From positions 1 to 45,378 of the forward strand of contig NZ_JAFIQU010000030.1 of NCBI RefSeq assembly GCF_017355985.1: a stretch of DNA of 45,378 nucleotides, read 5' to 3'. The stretch's first letter is position 1; each line of letters starts with the position of its first letter. The notes under the pieces are model-generated. The model saw only the letters and a program-made list of their open reading frames with translations. It was not told the DNA's origin and did no database searches. Positions 24,471-31,972 of this stretch are shown piece by piece. The position numbers were made by a program, and so were the translations under genes. The DNA is from Arenibaculum pallidiluteum (GTDB taxonomy: Bacteria > Pseudomonadota > Alphaproteobacteria > Azospirillales > Azospirillaceae).

Positions 24471-24500
24471 TAGTCGCCGCGCGGGCCCGCGCGGCGACTA
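24471..24500. promoter_or_regulatory. Perfect 30-bp palindrome
   Basis: Bases 24471-24485 are the exact reverse complement of 24486-24500 (arms begin TAGTCGCCGC). It lies 42 bp upstream of the formyltransferase start and 162 bp from the divergent receiver gene. On the minus strand it is followed by AAAA rather than T residues, so it is not a classical terminator for that strand. It may be an operator or a 5'-leader hairpin. The remaining intergenic sequence (24501-24661) holds an AT-richer TTTAACCTAAAAGATATAG that may be a promoter. Confidence 0.55.
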
Positions 24501-24661
24501 GAGACCAACTCGCCGTCCTTGTCGAGGGAGCTGCGCGGGAATGCCTCAGTCGTAATGCTGGTTTCGGTCATCAGCCTTTAACCTAAAAGATATAGTTCCT
24601 GCGTAGAAGCTGGCCGATGGTTCGGTTTGGCTGCCGTCAGGCCGTGCGGCTGGAGCTCTGG

Positions 24662-25036
24662 ATGCGCGAAGCGAAGATCCTTGTTGCAGACGACGACCCG
24701 CTGATGCGGGCGCTGATCTCGGAGGCGTTGAAGCGCGCCGGCTTCGCCATCTGCGGCCCCTGCGCGACGGCGGCCGAGGCCCTGGCGGCGGCCGCCGTCG
24801 AGGAGCCGGATGTCTGTCTCGTAGACGTTCACCTCGCGCAGGACGACGGGCACGACCTTGCCGCCGACCTTATCGAGCGCTGCGACACGCAGGTGATCCT
24901 GATGTCGGGCGACGACCAGCCGAACTCCATGGTGCCGTTCATCCTGAAGCCCTTCACCCTGAATGGGCTGGTGAAGCGCATCCGCTCGAGCGTCGAGGAG
25001 CGGCGGGCGCTGGCGTCCTTCATGCGTATCGCCTGA
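24662..25036 (+). CDS. Stand-alone response-regulator receiver protein
   Basis: A 124-residue CheY-like single-domain protein. The acidic pocket is D10-D12 (VADDDP), the phospho-acceptor D55 (CLVDVHLAQ), the switch residue S82 (ILMSGDD) and the conserved Lys K96 (FILKPF). No DNA-binding or enzymatic output domain follows. The start at 24662 has GGAG 6 bases upstream. No kinase gene is adjacent, so its partner is unknown; it could be a phosphate shuttle for one of the HisKA kinases in this window or elsewhere. It is convergent with the YqeB-like gene. Confidence 0.88.
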   Translation: MREAKILVADDDPLMRALISEALKRAGFAICGPCATAAEALAAAAVEEPDVCLVDVHLAQDDGHDLAADLIERCDTQVILMSGDDQPNSMVPFILKPFTLNGLVKRIRSSVEERRALASFMRIA

Positions 25037-25044
25037 AATCCCTT

Positions 25045-25863
25045 TCAGAGGTCGCCGAGGCCGTCGAGATGGCGCCCGACGGCCTCGGCGACCCGTTCGC
25101 CGATATGCCGCGGCCGCTCGCCGAGCCCGGAGACCTGGCCGGCAGCACCGCGCGGATCCACCTCGATCACCTTGGTTCCCGCCGGCACCGGCACGCCGTC
25201 GCGGACGAGCCCGCGAAGTGAGCCGTCGAGCGGCGCCCGCAGCGGGATGCCACCGATCTCGGCGATGGTCGCCCCCGCCGCAACCATCTCGCCGATGCGC
25301 GCGGCCGTGCGGAAGACGCCGCCGGCGGGGGCATAGACGAAACGCTCCCGGCCCGCGCCGCCGACCTGCCGCGGCTCGCCCGAGAGGGGCAAGGTCGCGC
25401 CCGATGTCATTACCCGTCCCATGTCCGGCCCCCAGGCGGTCTCCACGACCCAGTCGGCCGTCGCGCCCGCCTTGTGCCCGGGCCCGAGGCCGACTGTCAG
25501 CGGGGCCAGCCCGATCGCGCGGTCCGGGGCCTCGCGCTTGGCCATGCGCGCATCCACCAGGACGGCCCAGGGCAGCAGCGCGACGACGGTCTCGACCGGG
25601 GCGGCGATCACCGGGACGAAGCCGCGGCCGATGGCGCGGGCGGCCGCGTCCGGCGCATCGATCCGACGCGCCTCGACACCCTCGAGCCAGGCGCTTCCGT
25701 CGAATACGGCATCGGCGAAGGCCATGCCCCGGCGGGCGGTCATGGGCATCCGCGCTTCCTGGATCGCCACGGCGCGCCCGCGGCGGGCCAGCGCGTGCGC
25801 GATGGCGGACCCGATCTCGCCCACGCCGCGGACCAGCACCGCCGGCGATGCGCCCGTCGTCAC
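25045..25863 (-). CDS. YqeB-like protein (EF2563 selenium-dependent molybdenum hydroxylase system family)
   Basis: A protein of about 272 residues from GTG 25863. It begins VLVRGVGEIGSAIAHAL, a nucleotide-binding-like glycine motif. It continues with MTARRGMAFADAVFDG, VLVDARMAKREAP, LTVGLGPGHKAGATADWVVET and a lipoyl-like segment IGGIPLRAPLDGSLRGLVRDGVPV. This is the order seen in YqeB/EF2563 proteins, normally linked to molybdenum hydroxylase maturation alongside XdhC-type genes. Here it follows pqqE by 37 bp on the same strand, an unusual setting. No molybdenum enzyme gene is in the window. Confidence 0.75.
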   Translation of the reverse strand: MTTGASPAVLVRGVGEIGSAIAHALARRGRAVAIQEARMPMTARRGMAFADAVFDGSAWLEGVEARRIDAPDAAARAIGRGFVPVIAAPVETVVALLPWAVLVDARMAKREAPDRAIGLAPLTVGLGPGHKAGATADWVVETAWGPDMGRVMTSGATLPLSGEPRQVGGAGRERFVYAPAGGVFRTAARIGEMVAAGATIAEIGGIPLRAPLDGSLRGLVRDGVPVPAGTKVIEVDPRGAAGQVSGLGERPRHIGERVAEAVGRHLDGLGDL

Positions 25864-25900
25864 GATCCCCCGTGGCGGGCCGCTGGTCCTGCGCGCAGGC

Positions 25901-27091
25901 TCACGGATCCACGCGCTCGTGGGGCGCGGAGACCGCCGGGATGCCGGACAGGCTGGAGGCAGGTGCGGCGGCGGCAGGGGCAGGGGCAGGGGCAGGGGCC
26001 TCGGCTCCCCGCTCGAACCGGCGATAGCGGAACTCCGGCGGGGCGGCCGACGCCTCGGCCGTGGCAAGGCCGCCGATGGCCGCATGGGCCGGGGACAGGC
26101 GGCAGGCGGGATCCGTCGCGGCGGCGTCGCCGGTCAGCGCGAAGGCCTGGCAGCGGCATCCGCCCCAGTCCTCCTCCTTGTGCGCGCAGCCCCGGCAGGG
26201 CTCGGGCATCCAGGCGGTGCCGCGGAAGCGCTGGAACGCGTCCCCGTTCTCCCAGATCTCGCGCAGCGACTTCTCGCGGACGTCGTCGAAGACCAGCCCG
26301 GCGATCCCGGCCGCGGCGTGGCAGGGCAGGACCTTGCCGGCGGGCGAGACGACCAGGAACTGCCGGCCCCAGCCGCCCATGCAGGCTTTGGGACGCGTCG
26401 CGTAGTAGTCCGGAACCACGTAGTCGATCACCAGCCGCCCGGCATGGATCCTGCGCGCCTCCTCGACCGTCTCGGTCGCGCGGTCGAGCTGCGCGCGGGT
26501 CGGCATCAGCGCCGCCCGGTTCGCGAGGGCCCAGCCGTAGTACTGGACATGCGCGACCTCCAGGCGCTGAGCGCCGAGTTCGAGCGCCAGGTCGATCATC
26601 GCGCCGAGCCGGTCGAGGTTCTGGCGATGCACGACGGCATTGACGGTCAGCGCCAGCCCGGCCTTCGTGACGAGCCGCGCCGCGGCGAGCTTCTTGGCAT
26701 GCGCCCCCGGCATGTGGGCGATCCGGTCGGCGCCCGCGGGTTCGGCATCCTGGAAGCTGATCTGCACGTGGTCGAGGCCGGCCTCGACCAGGGTGGCCAG
26801 CCGCGCCTCGTCGAGCGTGACGGCCGAGGTGATCAGGTTGGTGTAGAGCCCCGCCGCGGCCGCCGCGGCGACGATCTCCGGAAGGTCGCGCCTGGCGCAG
26901 GGCTCGCCGCCCGACAGGTGGACCTGCAGCACGCCCAGGCCGGCCGCCTCGCGGAAGACGCGCGCCCAGGTGGCGGTGTCGATCTCGCCGGCCGGCCGCG
27001 CCAGCTCGACCGGGTTCGAGCAGTAGGGGCATTGCAGCGGGCAGCGGTGCGTCAGCTCCGCCAGCAGTCCCATCGGGATCGGTGCGGTCAT
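25901..27091 (-). CDS. pqqE: PqqA peptide cyclase, radical SAM protein
   Basis: A radical SAM/SPASM enzyme that joins the Glu and Tyr side chains of PqqA, the first step of PQQ synthesis. The SAM-cluster motif is RCPLQCPYC near residue 16. HLSGGEP follows. The C-terminal region carries the auxiliary-cluster cysteines (KACMGG, LPCHAAAG, CRGCAHKEEDWGGCRCQAF, DPAC). At 396 residues it is slightly longer than usual because of an Ala/Pro-rich tail coded by a hexanucleotide repeat. ATG 27091 overlaps the pqqD stop by 4 bp. Confidence 0.95.
   Translation of the reverse strand: MTAPIPMGLLAELTHRCPLQCPYCSNPVELARPAGEIDTATWARVFREAAGLGVLQVHLSGGEPCARRDLPEIVAAAAAAGLYTNLITSAVTLDEARLATLVEAGLDHVQISFQDAEPAGADRIAHMPGAHAKKLAAARLVTKAGLALTVNAVVHRQNLDRLGAMIDLALELGAQRLEVAHVQYYGWALANRAALMPTRAQLDRATETVEEARRIHAGRLVIDYVVPDYYATRPKACMGGWGRQFLVVSPAGKVLPCHAAAGIAGLVFDDVREKSLREIWENGDAFQRFRGTAWMPEPCRGCAHKEEDWGGCRCQAFALTGDAAATDPACRLSPAHAAIGGLATAEASAAPPEFRYRRFERGAEAPAPAPAPAAAAPASSLSGIPAVSAPHERVDP
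25973..25996. repeat. (GGCAGG)4 hexanucleotide repeat inside pqqE
   Basis: Four exact tandem GGCAGG units. On the coding strand they encode alternating Ala and Pro in the PqqE C-terminal tail. Because the unit is 6 bp, slippage would change tail length without a frameshift. Confidence 0.7.
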
Positions 27092-27375
27092 AGCGAAACC
27101 ATTCCCTTCCCTGCGAGGTCGCGCAGGAGTTCCGTGACGTCGCCGGCCACGAGATCGCGGGGCGCTTCGTAGTCGCGCGCGAGCGCGTCGATCAGCGCTC
27201 CCAGCTGCGTCTTCCCGTCGAGCCGCTTGAGGACGTCGCAGGCGATCTCGTCGGGCATCAGCACCCGCTCGGGCGCCAGCAGTACCCAGGCACCCCGCGC
27301 CTCGTCGAAACGCAGCTTCACATGGCGTGGCAACCGCGGCGTCGTGGCCTCGTCGATCGGCTGCGGCCCGGTCAT
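27088..27375 (-). CDS. pqqD: PQQ biosynthesis peptide chaperone
   Basis: A 95-residue PqqD that binds the PqqA peptide and presents it to PqqE. The sequence shows LPRHVKLRFDEARGAWVLLAPERVL, then DEIACDVLKRLDG and a C-terminal helix ending LLRDLAGKGMVSL, all typical. ATG 27375 overlaps the pqqC stop (ATGA), and its own stop overlaps the pqqE start. Confidence 0.93.
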   Translation of the reverse strand: MTGPQPIDEATTPRLPRHVKLRFDEARGAWVLLAPERVLMPDEIACDVLKRLDGKTQLGALIDALARDYEAPRDLVAGDVTELLRDLAGKGMVSL

Positions 27376-28148
27376 TCCGGTCCCCGCAGTCCTTCGTGCG
27401 GCTGCCAGGCGCCCGGCGGCACGAAGCCCGGCTCGACATAGGCGAGATAGAGCGCGTCGAGCTGGGACCACAGCACGTCGCACTTGAACCGCAGGGCAGC
27501 CAGCGCCGCCTGCTGCTCCGCGACGGTGCAGGACCTCTGCTTGACATAGGCGAGCGCGAAATCGGCATCGCGCGGCGCCTCGGTCAGGCGGTTGCCGAAA
27601 TAGGCCAGGGCGTCGCGGTCGACGAAGTCGTACCCGGCGAGCATGCCGGAGACACGGTCCCGGATGATGCCCGGCGAGAACAGCTCGGTCAGGGACGAGG
27701 CGATCGCCTCGGTCAGGGGCCGCTCGCGCACGAAGCGCACATAGGCATCGACGGCGAAGCGAGTCGCCGGAAGCACGCCTTCGCAGCTCGCCACGTAGTC
27801 GCGGTCCAGGCCCAGCGCATCGGTCAGCCGCAGCCAGCGCGCGATGCCGCCCTCGCCGGCGACTGTCCCGTCATGGTCGACGATGCGCTGGCGCCAGATC
27901 CGGCGCAGCTCGGCATCCTCGCACCGGGACATCAGGGCGGCGTCCTTCATCGGAATGCGGCTCTGGTAGTAGTAGCGGTTCAGCGCCCAGGCCCGCACCT
28001 GGTCGCGCGTGCATTTGCCCGCATGCAGCAGCCGGTGGAACGGGTGCAGGTTGTGGTAGCGCTCGGCGCCGATCGCGCGCAGGGCGGCTTCGAACTCGTC
28101 GGGCGTCATCGGGCGCGCCGTCTCGGCCATCAAGGTGCTTGCCGTCAT
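27372..28148 (-). CDS. pqqC: Pyrroloquinoline-quinone synthase
   Basis: A cofactor-free oxidase of 258 residues catalysing the last step, ring closure and eight-electron oxidation of AHQQ to PQQ. Recognisable segments are YHNLHPFHRLLHAGKCTRD, WALNRYYYQSRIPMKDAAL, HDGTVAGEGGIARWL and TELFSPGIIRDRVSG, all helical-bundle PqqC signatures with the active-site His/Tyr/Arg residues. ATG 28148 overlaps the pqqB stop by 4 bp. Confidence 0.96.
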   Translation of the reverse strand: MTASTLMAETARPMTPDEFEAALRAIGAERYHNLHPFHRLLHAGKCTRDQVRAWALNRYYYQSRIPMKDAALMSRCEDAELRRIWRQRIVDHDGTVAGEGGIARWLRLTDALGLDRDYVASCEGVLPATRFAVDAYVRFVRERPLTEAIASSLTELFSPGIIRDRVSGMLAGYDFVDRDALAYFGNRLTEAPRDADFALAYVKQRSCTVAEQQAALAALRFKCDVLWSQLDALYLAYVEPGFVPPGAWQPHEGLRGPE

Positions 28149-29071
28149 GGGATGAACTCCTGGCCGTCGGAGGCGACCTCCCATCCAGCCGCGGCGGCGG
28201 CGGCCCGTTCGGGCGTATCCGCGGCGAGCAGGGGGTTGCTGTTGTTGAGATGGATGAAGGCGCGCCGGCGCACCCGGGCCTCGCGCAGGGCCGCAATGCT
28301 GCCCTGCGGGCCGCCGACGCTCAGATGGCCCATGCGCGGCCCGGTCTTCGGGCCGAGCCCCTGGCGCACCATCTCCTCGTCGTCCCAGAGCGTGCCGTCG
28401 AACAGCAACAGGTCCGCGCCATGCAGCCGGTCGAGCAGGGCGGGCGTCACGCGCGCGCATGCGGGAACGTAGAGCAGGCGGCGGCGCCCGTCGGTCACCT
28501 CGACGCCGACGGTATCGCCGGCCTCGCCGGCCAGCTCCTCGGCGGGGCGGCCGCCCTCGAGCCAGAGCGGCACCTTGCCCGGCACGGGGAACAGCGTCAC
28601 CTCCAGGCCGATGGGGGCGCCCGCAGCGTCGGAGAGTGGCACTGCCCCGCCCAGCTCCAGCGCCCGTCGCGGGACACGGTCACGGTCCAGCACGTCGAAG
28701 ATGGGATTGGCCTCGAGTACGGCGTGGATGCGCCCGCTGGCGTAAAGGGCGAAGGGCTGCGCCTCGCGCAGGCTCAGCAGGCCGGCCACGTGGTCGATAT
28801 CGGCATTGGTCAGAACGACCGAGGCCAGTGGCGTTCCACGCAGCGCGCCATCGGGCGGCGCCAGCGCCGGCGTCGCGGCGACCTGCTGGCGCAGGTCCGG
28901 GGAGGCGTTGAAGAGCGCCCAGCGTAGGCCGTCGGCGCTGACCGCGATCGAGGATTGCGTGCGCGCGGGCACGGCAGGATCGCCGGCGCGTGCCCTTCGG
29001 CAGTTCGCGCAGCCGCAGTTCCATTGAGGTAGGCCGCCGCCGGCGGCGGATCCGAGAACGACGATCCTCAT
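28145..29071 (-). CDS. pqqB: PqqB, metallo-beta-lactamase fold PQQ biosynthesis protein
   Basis: A 308-residue MBL-fold protein thought to act as an iron-dependent hydroxylase on the Glu-Tyr intermediate. It starts with the characteristic VLGSAAGGGLPQWNCGCANC and has NASPDLRQQ and LTNADIDHVAGLLSLRE, where the usual HxHxDH is replaced by NADIDH, as normal for PqqB. Further marks are GHLSVGGPQGS and FIHLNNSNPLL. It starts 30 bp after the pqqA stop and overlaps pqqC. Confidence 0.96.
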   Translation of the reverse strand: MRIVVLGSAAGGGLPQWNCGCANCRRARAGDPAVPARTQSSIAVSADGLRWALFNASPDLRQQVAATPALAPPDGALRGTPLASVVLTNADIDHVAGLLSLREAQPFALYASGRIHAVLEANPIFDVLDRDRVPRRALELGGAVPLSDAAGAPIGLEVTLFPVPGKVPLWLEGGRPAEELAGEAGDTVGVEVTDGRRRLLYVPACARVTPALLDRLHGADLLLFDGTLWDDEEMVRQGLGPKTGPRMGHLSVGGPQGSIAALREARVRRRAFIHLNNSNPLLAADTPERAAAAAAGWEVASDGQEFIP

Positions 29072-29101
29072 GGGATCCCCCCGCCGGCGGTGCCGGGTCG
29101 A

Positions 29102-29179
29102 TCAGACCTTCGCGCTGGCGTAGCAGTTGATCTCCATGCCGCAGGCGATCTCGGCAACCTTCGGGGTCTTCCACTTCAT
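29102..29179 (-). CDS. pqqA: PQQ precursor peptide
   Basis: A 25-residue ribosomal peptide starting MKWKTPKVAEI. The two residues that become PQQ, Glu16 and Tyr20, lie in GMEINCY with the required E-x3-Y spacing. GGGAG stands 6 bases upstream of ATG 29179. It is the first gene of pqqABCDE. It is followed at 30 bp by pqqB. Confidence 0.95.
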   Translation of the reverse strand: MKWKTPKVAEIACGMEINCYASAKV

Positions 29180-29257
29180 GGCTTGCTCCCAGCAAGGCGA
29201 TCCGCCGGCCCAGCGCCGAGCGTCAGCATCGCCGGGCCCAGCTTAGCGCAAGGATCC

Positions 29258-29288
29258 GCACGACCGTGCTGCCCAAAAGTATCATATC
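29258..29288 (-). promoter_or_regulatory. Upstream control region of pqqA
   Basis: In the 123-bp gap before pqqA are the inverted repeat GCACGACCGTGC (29258-29269) and the 10-mer GTATCATATC (29279-29288; GATATGATAC on the coding strand), about 100 bp from the start codon. The same 10-mer occurs upstream of the ABC operon at 31854-31863, followed in both by N4 and G-x-GCA. It is probably a shared regulator site or promoter element. Confidence 0.45.
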
Positions 29289-29302
29289 GTGGGGCCAACT
29301 GA

Positions 29303-30037
29303 TCATTTCGCGTGGAGGCCGGCCCTCGCCAGGATCTCGGCATGGTCGCGGCGAAAGCGCTCGCCGAAGTCCGGCGGACGGGCGCTCCGCGCGCCGGGAA
29401 CCGGCAGGTCCGCGAGGTCACGGGCCGGCGTGCCGCCGAGCAGGACGATGCGGTCCGCAAGCTCCAGCGCCTCGTCGAGATCGTGGGTGACCAGCAGCAG
29501 GCTGCGCCCGCGCTCGTCCAGATGGGCGGCGAGGCGCGAGCGCAGCAGTGCCGCCGCGCTTCCGTCCAGGGACACGAAGGCTTCGTCGAGCAGCAGGATG
29601 TCGGCATCGAGCGCGAAGGCGCGCGCCAGCGCCGCGCGGCGCTGCATGCCGCCCGAGAGTTCGCCGGGATACTGGCCGGCGCAGCCTTCCAGTCCGACCT
29701 CCGCCAGCAGCCGGTCGGCCGTCGGGCCGCGCCGCTGCGCCCGGGGCAGCGCGAGCGCGACGTTGTCGCGGACGCTGCGCCAGGGCAGCAGGCGCGGGGC
29801 CTGGAACACGTAGGCGAGCCGGACGCCGGGACCCAGCGTCACGCTGCCCTCGAAATCCTCGTCCAGCCCGGCCGCGATCGTCAGGGCCGTGGTCTTGCCG
29901 CTTCCGGACGGCCCGATCAGGGCCACGGCCTCGCCGGCCGCGACTTCGAGCCGGAGGCCGTGCAGGACCTCCCGCCCCTCGAAGCGCTTCGAGCGGATCT
30001 CAAGCGCGAGACGGGGCGGGCCGCCAGCGCGCGGCAC
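29303..30037 (-). CDS. ABC transporter ATPase, SsuB/TauB-like
   Basis: An ATP-binding subunit of about 244 residues. Walker A is GPSGSGKTT, the Q-loop is YVFQAPRLLPWRSV (typical of the nitrate/sulfonate/taurine group), the signature is LSGGMQRRAAL, Walker B is ILLLDEAFVSLD, and the switch His is in VTHDLDEAL. The start is uncertain. GTG 30037 gives an N-terminus close to the first beta strand and overlaps the permease gene by 38 bp. An ATG at 30124 would add a Ser/Pro-rich leader. Third gene of the ABC operon just upstream of pqqA. Confidence 0.85.
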   Translation of the reverse strand: MPRAGGPPRLALEIRSKRFEGREVLHGLRLEVAAGEAVALIGPSGSGKTTALTIAAGLDEDFEGSVTLGPGVRLAYVFQAPRLLPWRSVRDNVALALPRAQRRGPTADRLLAEVGLEGCAGQYPGELSGGMQRRAALARAFALDADILLLDEAFVSLDGSAAALLRSRLAAHLDERGRSLLLVTHDLDEALELADRIVLLGGTPARDLADLPVPGARSARPPDFGERFRRDHAEILARAGLHAK

Positions 30038-30767
30038 GGCGTTCGGCAGGCTGGAGGACCGCAAGCTCGATGAACTGGACCACGGCGATGAAGGACAGGG
30101 CGTAAGCGAGGATGCCGGCGACATCGAAGACCTGGAAGAAGAGGTGGATCTGGAAGCCCACGCCGCTGCTGCGCCCCAGCAGCTCGACCACCAGCACGAT
30201 CTTCCAGATCAGCGCGAGGCCCGAGCGCGCCGCGGCGGCGAGATAGGGCTGGAGCTGGGGCAGAACAACGTGGAACAGCAGGTCGGCGCGCGAGAACCGG
30301 TTGACCCGCGCGACCTCGAAATACTGCCGGTCGAGGGCCCGGGCCCCTTCGCGCAGCACGACCGCAACGGTCGGCACCTTGTTGGCCGCGACCGCGGCCA
30401 GCGCCGCAGCCTCGGTCAGCCCGAACCACACATAGAACAGCGCGATGGTCACCAGCGCCGGCAGGTTCAGGAAGAAGACGAGCCAGGGATCGAACAGGAT
30501 GTCGAGCCGGCGCGAGCGGCCGAGCGCGACGCCGATGGCGGCGCCGATGGCGTAGGCCACCAGGAATGCCGCGGCGACCCGGCCCAGCGTGGCGCCGAGA
30601 TGGTAGGCCAGGTTGCCGTTCATGGCTTCGCGGAGCAGCACCGTCGCGACCGCCGAGGGCGATGGCAGGCTGCGGCTGTCTGCCATGGCGGCGCCGAGCT
30701 GCCAGATGGCGGCGAAGAGCGCCAGGGACGCAACGAAGCCGAGCAGCCGGGGCGAGGGCAGGCGCAT
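30000..30767 (-). CDS. ABC transporter permease, SsuC/TauC-like
   Basis: A 255-residue inner-membrane subunit of the BPD_transp_1 family with about six hydrophobic segments. The coupling-helix region reads EVARVNRFSRADLLFHVVLPQLQPYLAAAARSGLALIWK, cut here by family alignment to its EAA-type Gly/Pro loop. ATG 30767 shares one base with the stop of the binding-protein gene (TGATG), so the two are translationally coupled. An in-frame upstream ATG at 30896 lies inside the previous gene and is not used. Confidence 0.85.
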   Translation of the reverse strand: MRLPSPRLLGFVASLALFAAIWQLGAAMADSRSLPSPSAVATVLLREAMNGNLAYHLGATLGRVAAAFLVAYAIGAAIGVALGRSRRLDILFDPWLVFFLNLPALVTIALFYVWFGLTEAAALAAVAANKVPTVAVVLREGARALDRQYFEVARVNRFSRADLLFHVVLPQLQPYLAAAARSGLALIWKIVLVVELLGRSSGVGFQIHLFFQVFDVAGILAYALSFIAVVQFIELAVLQPAERRAARWRPAPSRA

Positions 30768-31774
30768 CAGAACGCGACTCCCGGCCAAAAGGTGCCGGGG
30801 TCCAGGCTCGTCACGTCGCCGGCCAGGTCGCTGCCCCCGAATTCGGCCAGGATCGCGAAGAGCCGGGCGGCGCCTGCGCGCTCCTCGGATCCCCATCGGC
30901 GCGGGATGCCCTCGCGGTAGCGCTCGCGAAGCCGCAGGAAGGTCGCCTCGTCCTCGGCCTGCATCAGGGGGCGCAGGCGCTCCCAGGCGGCGTCCGAGCT
31001 GAGCATCAGGTCCTTTGCCGCGCGCGATGCCGCGGCGAAGCCTTTGATGGCCGCCTCGTCGCGGCCCGCCCAGGATTCCCGGAAGACGTAGCCGACGGCC
31101 GGGATCTCGGCCTCGATCCCGAGCGCGCGCATGATCTCGTCCACGCCCACCAGCCGGCGCATGCCCCTGGCCTCGAGCCGGGCGGCGAAGTGCCAGTAGT
31201 TCAGCACGGCGTCCAGGCGGCCGGTCTCCACCTGCTGGTTCAGCAGCGGCGGCCCGCCATAGACGACCTCGGCCGCTCGCTCCAGGTCCAGGCCGTGCCG
31301 CTGCCTGGCTAGAGCGAGGAGCAGCAGCCAGCTCTTGTCGATGCGGCTGCCCGCGACGCCGATGCGCCGGCCCTGCAGGTCGGGGATGGCCGCGACGGGC
31401 GAGCCCGGCGGGACCATAAGCGCGCCCACGGCGGTCGAATAGGGCAGGAAGGACAGGTCCTCGCCGACGGCCCGTCGGCGGGCCACCCAGACGAAGTCCG
31501 ACACGATCATGTCGACGGCGCCGGCCTGCAGCGCGATCTGGGTCGCCTGGTTCCCGGCGAAGTCGACGATCTCCAGCTGGATGCCGGCCTCGCGGTCCAG
31601 GCCGGCGGCGCGGATCGTCTCCAGCTCCCAGCTGACGGTGCCGAACTTCAGCGTGCCGATGCGGACCACCGGGAGGCTTTCCGCGCCCTTGGCCGCCGCT
31701 GCCGCTCCGCGCGGGAGGCAGAGGATAGCCGCCGCCGATGCCATGAATGTGCGGCGCGAGGTGCCGTGGACCAT
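30767..31774 (-). CDS. ABC transporter substrate-binding protein, NMT1/SsuA-like, Tat-type signal
   Basis: A periplasmic binding protein of 335 residues from ATG 31774 (GGGAGGGA upstream). The N-terminus SRRTFMASAAAILCLPRGAAAA has a twin-arginine motif and a hydrophobic region, suggesting Tat export. The mature part follows the SsuA/NMT1 pattern: VRIGTLKFGTVSWELETI, LQAGAVDMIVSDF, LQGRRIGVAGSRIDKSW, YGGPPLLNQQVETGRLDAVLNYWHF. The ligand is not the usual sulfonate with certainty. Position directly upstream of pqqABCDE with a shared 10-bp upstream motif hints at a substrate, metal or cofactor tied to quinoprotein metabolism (inference). Confidence 0.82.
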   Translation of the reverse strand: MVHGTSRRTFMASAAAILCLPRGAAAAAKGAESLPVVRIGTLKFGTVSWELETIRAAGLDREAGIQLEIVDFAGNQATQIALQAGAVDMIVSDFVWVARRRAVGEDLSFLPYSTAVGALMVPPGSPVAAIPDLQGRRIGVAGSRIDKSWLLLLALARQRHGLDLERAAEVVYGGPPLLNQQVETGRLDAVLNYWHFAARLEARGMRRLVGVDEIMRALGIEAEIPAVGYVFRESWAGRDEAAIKGFAAASRAAKDLMLSSDAAWERLRPLMQAEDEATFLRLRERYREGIPRRWGSEERAGAARLFAILAEFGGSDLAGDVTSLDPGTFWPGVAF

Positions 31775-31972
31775 GCGGGTCCCTCCCTTGCGCCGTCCGT
31801 CGGGCGCACGCTCCGATGGTAAGGGGCGGTCGGGGCGCAGGAATTGCACTTCCGTATCATATCCTCGCCCTTTCCGGCCGCTCCGCTGCATTCCCTGGCC
31901 GAGGGCGTCTTGCCCCACCGGCATTCCGGCGGATAGACCTGTCGCAGGGGCTGTTATGGGTCGGGTGCGGGC
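31775..31972. promoter_or_regulatory. Divergent intergenic region with the shared GTATCATATC motif
   Basis: 198 bp between the ABC binding-protein gene and the MFS gene. GTATCATATC lies at 31854-31863, 80 bp from the ABC operon start, matching the motif upstream of pqqA. On the ABC coding strand it reads GATATGATAC followed by GGAAGTGCA. No definite -35/-10 pair is assigned. Confidence 0.4.

Noticed and set aside
25973..25996. Short tandem repeats considered as a CRISPR or minisatellite locus
   Set aside because: Only four 6-bp units inside a coding gene with no spacers; a microsatellite, not a CRISPR array. No CRISPR-like array was found anywhere in the window.
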